From contig NZ_JAUSZN010000001.1 of assembly GCF_030817595.1 (NCBI RefSeq), positions 876,001-940,000 on the forward strand: 64,000 nucleotides of DNA, read 5' to 3'. Under the pieces are notes generated by a model that made no database searches, was not told where the DNA came from, and worked only from the letters and a program-made list of their open reading frames with translations. This document shows positions 55,704 through 64,000 of this stretch, piece by piece. The position numbers and the translations under genes were made by a program. The stretch's first letter is position 1. Each line of letters starts with the position of its first letter. The DNA is from Neobacillus niacini (GTDB lineage: Bacteria; Bacillota; Bacilli; Bacillales; Cytobacillaceae).

Positions 55704-57953
55704 TTAGTTAATGTTATCTGTTACTAACTGTCCGATTAAATAATCGCATACCTTTTCTGAATTTAATTTTGCTGCAATAAAGGGAGGCTGTAGCCCTTTT
55801 CCTCTTCCTAGCTGGAAACCGAGCCAGAGAATATGCTCATCAATGACAACAAACGGGAAGGAACACCCAGCCTCCTGCCATGAGTCAGGCTGTATTTCTG
55901 GAATTGGTTTCTCAGAAATAACGGTGAGTGTGACGGACGGATTCCGATGAACTAAAACATTTGTCCATGACTCTGGTAAAACAATCGTTACTGGTAAGGA
56001 AATAATAATTGAAGAACGGGCATTTTCTATGTCTCTAAGCACCTTGTCTAATTTTAGTGCATGGATCCACTTTAAATTAGGATGTTGATTTCTAATCCAG
56101 GTGCCAATATCCTTTGTTTTCACACTTTGCTGATGTTTTTCTTGATGTTCAACCAACTGCCTAATCGTTTTCCTATTATAGACATGTTTACGTATAAAAG
56201 CGATATTACAGACATGAATAAATTTTCCCTTTGTTCTTGTAATTGCCACATTTATGAGTCGTTCACTATCTTTTCCCGTTAATAGCATTCCCGCTCGTTC
56301 CTGTGGATTGGAATCTACTGTATCAAAGATCATTACATCTCTTTCACTGCCTTGAAAGCGGTGAACGGTGGCAGAAACGATATCTGCAGTTAACCGTTCT
56401 TTTTCATATAAATCCTGCAGCAAGAGATCCATTAAATTTGCTTGTGCTCGGTAGGGTGTTACATAACCGATGGAACGAGCACCGCCTAGATAGGATTCAT
56501 GAATCAGTTGAAAAGAAATCAGAGCCTGCCATAGATTTGACCTTGAATTAGAACTTTTTTCATTTATACAAAAAGCACCCATATAACTTGTATCTAATAG
56601 GATGGCAGCCCGTCCCGAAAAAGGTGCATGTTCCACAATCCTCTTTCTACTACTTCGTACACTTTCATGGTCACCTACAAGAGAATGATAAATGTATCGA
56701 TTGGTAAAAGCAGATATATCTGGGTGCATCCTCCGCTGTTCTTTCAATAACAATAAATGCGGATGGAGCTTACCCTCCTCCACCCAATCTGCCACACCCG
56801 CTCGATGAAAAACATCCTCTTTTAGCCATTTTGTTACGAGTGAGTCCCTGGACGAGGCGATAGGTGGTAATTGTTTAAAATCTCCGCATATAATGACTCT
56901 TTTACCAAGAGAGGCTGCAAATGCTGCCTGTGGTACATAAGCCATACTTGCTTCATCCACGATCACAACATCAAAATCTTTCCCATATATAGCAGGATCA
57001 CTAGCTGCTTTTGCAAGGGTGGAGCCCACCACAAGGGCATTTTTTACAAATTCTATTTCTTTTTGACGTATTTTTTCAAGCACTCTGGCAATCTTTTTCT
57101 CAAGTTCCAATAGTTGATTTGTATCTCTTTTACTAAAAGAACGGGCAATATCATGTTTTAGGTTTTTTCTTTCTTCTATTAAAGCATTTTTATCTTCTAC
57201 GAGACTATGTTCCTGTTTCTGGAGGAGCTGACTGGTGGTAAGTGCTTCTTCGCTATCCTCTCCCACGCCGGTATTAGATCCATACCGAAGTACATCCCCT
57301 TCTTTGAAGCGGTCTTTCTTTTTAATAAAAGCTGAAATCTCACTGATTAATACATCTACTGCTTGGTTACTATGCGAAAGGATAAGTACCGTTTTTCCTT
57401 GAAAATATTTATTTGCAGCAACCCGTGCAAGGGTATAGGTTTTACCGGTTCCAGGCGGTCCCCACACAAAGGTGACCGGGTTGTATTTTGAACGTAGAAC
57501 CAATTCATGGACATTGCTTTTAACCTTTTCAATGGGGTGTTTTGCCGGCATCGAAGGGTTCATTAACCGGTTGACCCTTAAACGTTTCTGCTTGCTTTTG
57601 TTGACTTCGTCTAACCGTTCGATGAGCTGCTGAAGCAGCTCCCAAGGATCATGATAGATATAGGCATCAGGGATTAAATCACCTAATGATTGTTCTAATT
57701 GAACAATGATCCCCTTCCCCTCAGAAGAAAGGGTCCGTCCTCCCTGTTTTACGCCTCCCCATACAAGCGTAATAGAAGAACCAACTGGTATTTTTAATGA
57801 GAAGGCAGTATCAAAATAATAGGTAAATGTCCCATCGTTTGACAGCAGCCTGCCATTGGTCACTCTATATTTGTTACTGCCATATTTTTTCAAGTAAAGT
57901 ATTTCATTTTCAAGTGCCTGCTGCCACTCTTTCATATAAACTGTCTTCGTCAT
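55704..57953 (-). CDS. UPF1-like superfamily 1 helicase with C-terminal PLD-like domain
   Basis: 749 aa. A beta-type N-terminal region (about 1-110) precedes an SF1 DNA/RNA helicase: Walker A WGPPGTGKT, VDEASMAY in place of DEAD/DEAE, GDFKQLPP, KEQRRMHP, VTPYRAQ, TVHRFQGSERDV and NVAITRTK. A charged coiled coil (about 230-300) is inserted. The C-terminal 120 residues end in a stretch VVIDEHILWLGFQLG that looks like a phospholipase-D-type domain lacking a full HxK motif. The start is set by AAAGGA 8 bases before the ATG at 57953. Substrate unknown. Confidence 0.85.
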   Translation of the reverse strand: MTKTVYMKEWQQALENEILYLKKYGSNKYRVTNGRLLSNDGTFTYYFDTAFSLKIPVGSSITLVWGGVKQGGRTLSSEGKGIIVQLEQSLGDLIPDAYIYHDPWELLQQLIERLDEVNKSKQKRLRVNRLMNPSMPAKHPIEKVKSNVHELVLRSKYNPVTFVWGPPGTGKTYTLARVAANKYFQGKTVLILSHSNQAVDVLISEISAFIKKKDRFKEGDVLRYGSNTGVGEDSEEALTTSQLLQKQEHSLVEDKNALIEERKNLKHDIARSFSKRDTNQLLELEKKIARVLEKIRQKEIEFVKNALVVGSTLAKAASDPAIYGKDFDVVIVDEASMAYVPQAAFAASLGKRVIICGDFKQLPPIASSRDSLVTKWLKEDVFHRAGVADWVEEGKLHPHLLLLKEQRRMHPDISAFTNRYIYHSLVGDHESVRSSRKRIVEHAPFSGRAAILLDTSYMGAFCINEKSSNSRSNLWQALISFQLIHESYLGGARSIGYVTPYRAQANLMDLLLQDLYEKERLTADIVSATVHRFQGSERDVMIFDTVDSNPQERAGMLLTGKDSERLINVAITRTKGKFIHVCNIAFIRKHVYNRKTIRQLVEHQEKHQQSVKTKDIGTWIRNQHPNLKWIHALKLDKVLRDIENARSSIIISLPVTIVLPESWTNVLVHRNPSVTLTVISEKPIPEIQPDSWQEAGCSFPFVVIDEHILWLGFQLGRGKGLQPPFIAAKLNSEKVCDYLIGQLVTDNIN

Positions 57954-57962
57954 TGTTTTCAT

Positions 57963-58362
57963 CCTTTAATTACTCTAAATGTCAATTTACTATAGCATGT
58001 TTTAGCAAAAAAAATAAATCTAACTCGTAAAATTATGAATCTATGAATTATAAAATTTTTCTGCAGTGAAAAATTTCGACATCCATTCTTCTCTTTGTCA
58101 TATTTTAAAAAATAACCACGATAAAAAAATTGCTGTCAATGTGTGGGATAGAAAGGAAATTTCAAACTGCAAAATGAATAGTTATTTAGCACCAGCCGCA
58201 CAAGGTTGAAAACTACAAACAGGTGAAAAAGGTCTTTATTTCGAGAACGGTTTGTGACCTTGGACCGAGTATCCCCCGAGTGAGACTCGGAATTTCTGTG
58301 CATATACATAGGTCATTTTACGTAGTAAAACCATTTCTCTACGACTGTTTAAGGAGGTAAAG
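57963..58362. other. 400-bp non-coding stretch upstream of the multicopper oxidase
   Basis: No gene is seen. AT-rich DNA contains a small hairpin zone: CCGAGT at 58265-58270 and again at 58276-58281 can each pair with ACTCGG (58285-58290). AAGGAGGT lies before the 58363 start. I found no convincing sigma-A or sigma-K promoter. Confidence 0.5.
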
Positions 58363-60257
58363 ATGAAACGAAGAGATTTTGTTAAATATGCGGGAGGCGG
58401 TCTTGCAGCGTTAGTTGTAGGAAGTGTGATGCCTGCATGGCTATCCAATAATTCACTTTTTGCAGTTAAACAGGTGCAGGAACTCAACTTTACCATTACA
58501 GACTCTATAAAAGACATGGTTACACATAATTCTATTAACCAAGCACAATGTTACTTTTGGTTGTACAAAGAGGCTAATTTCCCAGCAGAAATTCCTGGAC
58601 CACATATTTTAACTACTGAAGGAAGTCTCATTAAGGTTTCCGTCACAAATGGACTTGACGAACCACATGCTTTTTTCATACCAGGTTTGGTAAACAGCGG
58701 TCCGATTGCACCTGGAGCGACAAAGAATATCCAATTTGTTACATCCAAGGCAGGGACTTATTTGTATTATGACAACCTGAATGCACCAGTGGACCGTGTA
58801 ATGGGTCTTCACGGAGCATTAATTGTTATGCCTGCCAAGGCTGCTCCAGGACATAAGTTCACGCCATATGCTAATCCGACACCAGCCGTGCAGCAGTTAT
58901 TTGATGATTTTGGATCAACCTCCCACTTCCCTGGATTAGCTTGGGAACAAGGAGATCCAGCAACACATACACCTGCCTTTAGACAATATGTATGGCTGCT
59001 CCATGCAGCTAGTTCCCGTTTGTTTGCTGATGTTGGAAACTATCCGCCAGGAAGAGATTATCCTGCAGCACAATTTATAAGTGCCTACCAAAGGGATCGT
59101 TTCCGATCAGATGGATTAAATAAAAAACCTGATTATTTTACGATAAACGGTCATTCTGGATGGTTTGCAGCTCATAATCCAACCATTACCCCACATCAAA
59201 GGGTGGGTGAACCAGCTGTCATCAGAATACTTAATGCAGGTATTTCACTTCATTCTTTGCATATTCATGCAAACCATGTATATGCAACGGGGAAAAACGG
59301 AGTAGTGGAAGAAAATCCGATTTGGATGGACACCTTAACGGTCAAACCACTTGACGTTATCGAATGGGTTGTTCCTTTTACTAGACCACCAGATGTGCCG
59401 AATGAAAGGGGAATTGGACTTCCGGATAACCCATTGATTTCCATTCCTAATCCACGTATTTCAGGATCTGCTCCCCACCCCGTCTGGCCTCCAACAGAAG
59501 AGTTGGGAACATTTATGCCAAAACGCGGGGATGAGGCTGGAGATTTCGATATCTCTGTTCAATTATCACCCATTTGTTATCCAATGCATGACCACTCTGA
59601 AGCTAGCCAAAGTGCGCAAGGTGGGAATTACGGATTAGGGATGATGAGTACGATGTTGAGGCTCTCTGGGTTATTGACGATATTGATTCTGTTTGGCGGG
59701 ATCAGGCTGAGCATGCTCATCAGACCTTTCCTGAACATGGTGATAGACCAGGAGTTAACGATGAGTTTCACACGAATGACAGAGGAAATGAAGAATTCTT
59801 TGCCTTTCATGATTACAACCCCGATTACTTTGTTGTCACCGGAGTTAATTTCCCAGGACGCGTTGGCAGTACTGTTTCTATTCGACCTGGATTAACCATC
59901 CCACCTTCATTAAATAGTGGTGTGGCCGGAATGCAGATTTCAGTTAACGCTAGAAGAAATCAGACAATTCTAATCCGGTTATTATGTGGTGCATATAGCA
60001 AAATCAAGGTGACCTTCCCAGTTGATGTTGCCGTTATTGCAGTTGATGGTCGTTCATTAGGTGTTCCTCCATTTGGTCGGTATAATCACCCATATACAGT
60101 TCCTGAAGGTACTCCTATAGACATGTCTACTGCCCAGCGCTGTGATGTGTTAATGAGGTTTGATCGACCAATTAGCTCTTATGCACAAGTCGAATACAGG
60201 CATCATTTAAGCGATACTTTTCTTTTGAATGGCAGAATCCCAATCGTTATTAAATAG
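58363..60257 (+). pseudogene. Tat-exported multicopper oxidase-like protein, interrupted by a frameshift near 59641
   Basis: The first frame gives a Tat signal (KRRDFVKYAGGG), cupredoxin-like domains, LHSLHIHANH and CYPMHDHSE followed by GGNYGLGM, which supply type 1/2/3-like copper ligands. Right after that Met (near 59641) the frame changes by -1. The original frame continues as 84 unrelated residues to 59895. The homologous-looking continuation (DEYDVEALWVIDDID to NGRIPIVIK) runs uninterrupted from about 59643 to 60257, joining to about 631 aa. No slippery heptamer is evident, so a one-base deletion or a sequencing error is the simplest explanation. Confidence 0.82.
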
Positions 60258-60268
60258 TCTTATAGACA

Positions 60269-60309
60269 AAAAATCCTAAGTGTGATCTTCCCACACTTAG
60301 GATTTTTAT
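60269..60309. terminator. Bidirectional terminator
   Basis: AAAAATCCTAAGTGTG (60269-60284) pairs with its complement at 60292-60307, between converging genes. Confidence 0.9.
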
Positions 60310-60313
60310 ATAT

Positions 60314-61669
60314 TCAGTTGATTTTCTTAAGGGAGTCTGTAACTGTCTTAATAATAAAAGTAATGTCTTCCTGCTTGATAGTTAATGGCGGTGATAATGT
60401 TAATACGTTATTGTATCCAGCAACAGTGGCTCCGTTCTTACCAATTAATAACCCTTCCTGTTTGCAGTTGGCAATTACTTGATTAACTAGCGTTACATCT
60501 AAAGGTTCCTTTGTCTTCTTATCCTTCACTAATTCAATACCCACCAATAATCCTTTTCCACGTACATCGCCAACAAATGGATGGTCCTGAAGAAGGTCAC
60601 TTAATTCAGAGACCACTTGTTTACCAAGGTCACGCGAGCGGTCAAAGAGATTTTCTTTTTCCATAATTTCAAGGTTTTTTAACGCCAAGGCACAAGCAGC
60701 TGGATTGCCGCCAAATGTGTTCACATGACGGAAGTAATCATATTCTTCCGTTCCTTTAAAGGCTTCGTATATTTCTTTCCGAACAGCCGTTGCGGAGAGA
60801 GGCAGGTACGCACTCGTTATCCCTTTCGCCATTGTGATAATGTCGGGCTTAACATCATAATTCATAAAGCCAAAAGGTTTTCCTGTTCGACCAAAGCCGC
60901 AGATGACTTCATCTACAATTAACAGAGCACCATGTTTTTCACAAACCTCTTTGGCTGCCTTCATGTATCCTTCAGGCGGCACTAGGATTCCCCCGCCCGT
61001 AATGATAGGCTCCATAATCATCGCTGCTATCGTTTCGCTTAGCTCCCACGTCATGGTCCGGTCGATTTCTTTTACCGATGAAAGTTCCCTTGGATCACTT
61101 ACATTCACATCATCCCGATAGGAATCTGGCGGAGAAACATGAATGAATCCTGGAGCAAGCGGCTCATATTTATATTTTCTTTGTGCCTGACCGGTTGCTG
61201 CTAGAGCCCCCATGGAATTTCCATGATATCCGCGGTAACGGGATACTATTTTGTAGCGGTTAAAATCCCCTTTTTGCTGATGATATTGACGGACAATTTT
61301 AAAAGCCGTTTCATTCGCCTCTGAACCGCTGTTTGAGAAAAAGATGACGTATTCATCGCCAAGCATCTCATTTAATTTTTCAGCCAGTTTGATAGCCGGA
61401 ATATGGCTTTGAGTAAGAGGAAAATAAGCCATTTCTTTTAACTGTTCATACGCCGCCTCGGCAAGCTCAGTTCTTCCATAACCAACATTCACACACCATA
61501 AGCCAGCCATACCATCTAAATAGCGCTTTCCATTGGCATCGGTTACCCAAGAACCTTCTGCTTTCGTGGCAACTATGGTTGCATTGGGATTATAAGGTTT
61601 CATAGAATGCCATAAATATTTATCATCCTGTGCCAGCAATTCTTCATGCGGTCGACCTGTTTGAACCAT
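60314..61669 (-). CDS. Class III omega-aminotransferase (YhxA-like)
   Basis: 451 aa PLP-dependent aminotransferase. It has YLDGMAGLWCVNVGYG, FFSNSGSEANETAFK, the YHGNSMGA region, LLIVDEVICGFGRTGK and PLP Lys in TMAKGITSAYLPL. It resembles beta-alanine/omega-amino acid:pyruvate aminotransferases and B. subtilis YhxA. It is 18 bp downstream of an mmsA-type dehydrogenase that would oxidise the resulting semialdehyde, so beta-alanine or a similar omega-amine is a likely substrate (inference). AAGGAGGG precedes the ATG. Confidence 0.88.
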   Translation of the reverse strand: MVQTGRPHEELLAQDDKYLWHSMKPYNPNATIVATKAEGSWVTDANGKRYLDGMAGLWCVNVGYGRTELAEAAYEQLKEMAYFPLTQSHIPAIKLAEKLNEMLGDEYVIFFSNSGSEANETAFKIVRQYHQQKGDFNRYKIVSRYRGYHGNSMGALAATGQAQRKYKYEPLAPGFIHVSPPDSYRDDVNVSDPRELSSVKEIDRTMTWELSETIAAMIMEPIITGGGILVPPEGYMKAAKEVCEKHGALLIVDEVICGFGRTGKPFGFMNYDVKPDIITMAKGITSAYLPLSATAVRKEIYEAFKGTEEYDYFRHVNTFGGNPAACALALKNLEIMEKENLFDRSRDLGKQVVSELSDLLQDHPFVGDVRGKGLLVGIELVKDKKTKEPLDVTLVNQVIANCKQEGLLIGKNGATVAGYNNVLTLSPPLTIKQEDITFIIKTVTDSLKKIN

Positions 61670-61687
61670 GGCTCTGTCCCTCCTTTT

Positions 61688-63154
61688 TTATGCATCAAAA
61701 CGGGATGTAATCATTTTTTTACGCGTATAGAAGTTTAAGCCGTCTTTCCCATTTACATGGAGATCACCATAGAAGGAATCCTTCCAGCCTGAAAATGGAA
61801 AGAATGCCATTGTTGCCGGAACACCAACGTTAATACCGAGCATACCCGCGTCAGCTTCTTCACGGAATTGCCGGATGGCCTTCGCATTATTGGTATAGAT
61901 GGTGGCTCCATTTCCATATCTGGATTTTCGAATATATTCCAGTCCCTCATCTAAATCACTGGCACGGAGCAGGCTTAAAACGGGGGCAAAAATTTCGTCT
62001 TTGGCAATGGTCATTTCAGGAGTAACATGATCGAAAATGGTTGGTCCTAAGAAATTCCCTTCTGGATGGTTACTCATTTCTTTGCGTCCATCGCGGATTA
62101 AGTCAGCACCTTCTGTGATGCCTCTTTCGATGTAACCAAGGACCTTTTCGCGATGTTCTTTTCTAATAACTGGAGTTAATAACACCTCGTCATCCATTCC
62201 ATTTCCGATGATCAACTCATCTGCTTTTTTCGCTAAGGCCTTTACAAATGGTTCATTGTCACCGACAACCACAACCGCACTGCATGCCATACAGCGCTGC
62301 CCAGCGCTTCCAAACGTTGAAGAGATAATGTGCTGTACCGCCTTATCCATATCGGCATCTGGCATGACAATATGATGATTTTTCGCTCCAGAAAGCGCTT
62401 GAACTCTTTTTCCTTTCGCCGCTGCTCGTTCGTAAACATACTTTGCAACCGGCTGAGAACCAACAAAAGAAATGGCCGCGATATCTTCATGATCGAGTAA
62501 TCCATTTACGACATCATGTGCACCATGAACGATATTTAATACTCCAGGAGGAGCCCCAGCTTCAGAGAACAACTCTGCTAATCTATTGGCTAAAATCGGT
62601 GTCCGTTCAGATGGTTTTAACACAAAGGCATTTCCGCAGGCAATGGCTAAAGGAAACATCCAAAGCGGTACCATCATAGGAAAGTTAAATGGGGTGATGC
62701 CGCCAACCACGCCTAATGGATAGCGGAACATTTCCGAATCAATCTCTTCGGCAATACCTGATAATGTTTCACCCATCATCAAGGTCGGTGCCCCTGAGGC
62801 AAATTCTACACATTCAATACCTCTCTGAACCTCCCCATATGCCTCTTTAAATGCTTTACCATTTTCTTGAACAATGAGTCTTGCTAACTCCTCATGGTTA
62901 TCACTTAATAGACTATGATATTTAAAGAGGATTCTTGCTCGTTTTGGTACCGGAACCTTTTTCCACTTGCTAAACGCTTCCTTCGCAGCCGCAACCGCCG
63001 CGTTAACATCCTCTTTCGTCGAAACTGGAACTTTAGTGAGTAATTCATTTGTTGCAGGATTTGGGACATTTAGCGTCTGACTGCTGTTTGAACTTACCCA
63101 AACCCCATTAATAAAGTTTTGTAGAACAGTAGTATCCTTTTTAGTTACGCTCAT
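61688..63154 (-). CDS. mmsA: CoA-acylating methylmalonate/malonate-semialdehyde dehydrogenase
   Basis: 488 aa. It has TPFNFPMMVPLWMFPLAIACGN in outline, SFVGSQPVAKYVY, GAKNHHIVMPDAD and catalytic Cys in GSAGQRCMACSAVV, typical of MmsA/IolA. These oxidise (methyl)malonate semialdehyde to acetyl- or propionyl-CoA and CO2. First gene of the two-gene operon with the aminotransferase. Nested inverted repeats lie between it and the PucR-family gene upstream. AGGAGG precedes the ATG. Confidence 0.92.
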   Translation of the reverse strand: MSVTKKDTTVLQNFINGVWVSSNSSQTLNVPNPATNELLTKVPVSTKEDVNAAVAAAKEAFSKWKKVPVPKRARILFKYHSLLSDNHEELARLIVQENGKAFKEAYGEVQRGIECVEFASGAPTLMMGETLSGIAEEIDSEMFRYPLGVVGGITPFNFPMMVPLWMFPLAIACGNAFVLKPSERTPILANRLAELFSEAGAPPGVLNIVHGAHDVVNGLLDHEDIAAISFVGSQPVAKYVYERAAAKGKRVQALSGAKNHHIVMPDADMDKAVQHIISSTFGSAGQRCMACSAVVVVGDNEPFVKALAKKADELIIGNGMDDEVLLTPVIRKEHREKVLGYIERGITEGADLIRDGRKEMSNHPEGNFLGPTIFDHVTPEMTIAKDEIFAPVLSLLRASDLDEGLEYIRKSRYGNGATIYTNNAKAIRQFREEADAGMLGINVGVPATMAFFPFSGWKDSFYGDLHVNGKDGLNFYTRKKMITSRFDA

Positions 63155-63177
63155 ATATTCGCCTCCTAGTTAAATAG

Positions 63178-63202
63178 ATGAATGGTAATCATATACATTC
63201 AT
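63178..63202. promoter_or_regulatory. Inverted repeat upstream of mmsA (candidate operator)
   Basis: ATGAATG (63178-63184) and CATTCAT (63196-63202) are perfect arms 11 bp apart, 24 bp before the mmsA start. Confidence 0.4.
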
Positions 63203-63222
63203 TATCTCGTATCGTTGAAAGT

Positions 63223-63276
63223 TGTTCATTAGACATACTGTAAGAAAACCCCTTCTTTTCTTACACAAAATGAACA
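63223..63276. repeat. Nested inverted repeats between pucR-like gene and mmsA
   Basis: Inner perfect arms TGTAAGAAAA (63239-63248) and TTTTCTTACA (63256-63265) are enclosed by TGTTCATT (63223-63230) and AATGAACA (63269-63276), ending one base from the pucR-like stop codon. No terminator T-run follows in either orientation. Confidence 0.7.
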
Positions 63277-64000
63277 CTACGTAATATTTTTTTTACTGTT
63301 TGCGAGATAGGGTGATAAATAATCTTTTACAAGCAGCATGAACTCAAATGTTACTCGTTTTTCATGGTCCATTTCTTGTTTGGAACCATTACATTCTAAA
63401 TACGTTTTTAATGTTTCTAACAGCTTGCCGTTATACTTTTTATCATATTGAATGACGGGCTGTAGATATTCCATGACAAGTTCCTGTAAATCTACATGCT
63501 TACTGATTTGGGATATGAGGCGATATAAATGTAAATCCTCATAAAAGTAAATTTTTTCTTTCGACATTTCTTGTTGAATACGAAGTGTTTCTTTTGCCGT
63601 TTGGCAGCTCATATGTATATCTGTTAATTGCTCAACGAGCTTACCTGCCGCCATATATATCTTTGCTGTACGCTTCTTCCTCAGAAACTCTGAATCCTCA
63701 ATTGACTGTATTGCTTTTTTTAATCGATCCTTAATATTCTTATTCGGACGATTATTTAATAAAATGAATATCACTACATTTCTTTTTTCAACCAAAAATA
63801 CAGCAAAGCCATTCTGTTCAAAGACAGAACGAAATAATATCTTTATATAGGTTGCGTCTTGGTTCTCTATCTCTTTAAATGAATGTAACTTGGCTAGTAA
63901 AACAACCGCTTCAGTAGATTTTGGTTTTATCCCGTGTTCCAGTAAATATTCGTTAATACTGTCTAAGGAATGGTCACCCTCTAGCCAGCCTTGGAGCCAC
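63277..64000 (-). CDS. PucR-family transcriptional regulator, 5' end beyond window, HTH apparently deleted
   Basis: The reading frame is open up to the window edge, so the N-terminus is missing; at least 240 codons are visible. The C-terminal PucR-type region is clear: QPVIQYDKKYNGKLLETLKTYLECNGSKQE in outline. In the family this is followed by about 30 residues of helix-turn-helix, then a segment like DFMDHEKR..EFMLL. Here SKQE joins directly to MDHEKRVTFEFMLL (junction near 63372), so the HTH core seems precisely missing. It sits upstream of the mmsA/aminotransferase operon on the same strand, and is its likely regulator or former regulator. Confidence 0.8.
   Translation of the reverse strand, partial: WLQGWLEGDHSLDSINEYLLEHGIKPKSTEAVVLLAKLHSFKEIENQDATYIKILFRSVFEQNGFAVFLVEKRNVVIFILLNNRPNKNIKDRLKKAIQSIEDSEFLRKKRTAKIYMAAGKLVEQLTDIHMSCQTAKETLRIQQEMSKEKIYFYEDLHLYRLISQISKHVDLQELVMEYLQPVIQYDKKYNGKLLETLKTYLECNGSKQEMDHEKRVTFEFMLLVKDYLSPYLANSKKNIT

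Noticed and set aside
59581..59700. Programmed -1 frameshift in the multicopper oxidase gene
   Set aside because: No X-XXY-YYZ slippery heptamer or clear downstream pseudoknot is seen at the junction.

Overview
The window looks like a chromosomal segment of a spore-forming, low-GC Bacillaceae bacterium (Bacillus/Neobacillus-like). The evidence is a gerA-type germinant receptor operon, strong AAGGAGG-type ribosome binding sites, frequent TTG and GTG starts, a proBA T-box, roc-type arginine catabolism under a sigma-54 activator, and parE-parC preceded by a CoA-binding protein gene. No rRNA, prophage or CRISPR array is present. The only tRNA-like gene is non-canonical.

Layout. 1-4.2 kb: a GH18 hydrolase and a REC-GGDEF / histidine-kinase-like pair. 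4.3-9.4 kb: CoA-binding protein, then parE-parC (topoisomerase IV). 9.5-12.3 kb: a secreted protein, a XerS-like tyrosine recombinase with repeats over its promoter, a small protein and a tRNA-like RNA. 12.3-14.6 kb: luciferase-like oxidoreductase and small conserved proteins. 14.7-18.3 kb: gerA-gerB-gerC-type receptor operon. 18.4-22.7 kb: DUF2935 protein, AhpD-like protein, nanoRNase NrnB, and a patatin-like lipase paired with a six-repeat protein. 22.7-28.4 kb: pterin-dependent aromatic amino acid hydroxylase with its pterin dehydratase, a membrane-anchored phosphoesterase, a second GH18 enzyme and TrhO. 28.4-31.3 kb: dioxygenase-DoxX-esterase operon next to a divergent XRE-cupin regulator, with a 21-bp-period repeat array in its 3' region. 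31.3-36.9 kb: thioesterase/MBL pair, a dispersed 133-bp repeat, and a thiolase-SDR-CoA transferase operon divergent from a TetR gene.

37-48.7 kb: aldehyde dehydrogenase; rocA-rocD-rocG with a canonical sigma-54 promoter and divergent rocR (arginine/ornithine/proline to glutamate to 2-oxoglutarate); a secreted protein; DUF1292; DJ-1/PfpI; four phased GGCGGA dyads; feoA plus a split FeoB (ferrous iron uptake). 48.8-58 kb: a DUF3307 and SatD-like operon with a tandem operator, a nuclease-helicase fusion, proline synthesis proB-proA under a Pro T-box, and a UPF1-like helicase. 58-64 kb: a frameshifted Tat-exported multicopper oxidase, then an omega-aminotransferase / malonate-semialdehyde dehydrogenase operon (probably beta-alanine or related amine catabolism) beside a PucR-family regulator that appears to lack its DNA-binding helix-turn-helix.

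No complete known defence island is present. The strongest leads for undescribed biology are the tRNA-like RNA (12.2 kb), the patatin/repeat-protein pair (21-22.7 kb), the XerS-like recombinase with promoter-embedded repeats, the phased repeat arrays (28.5 and 46.1 kb), the SatD-like/DUF3307 operon, and three signalling proteins with altered key elements (kinase without its usual His, GGDSF cyclase, PucR without HTH).
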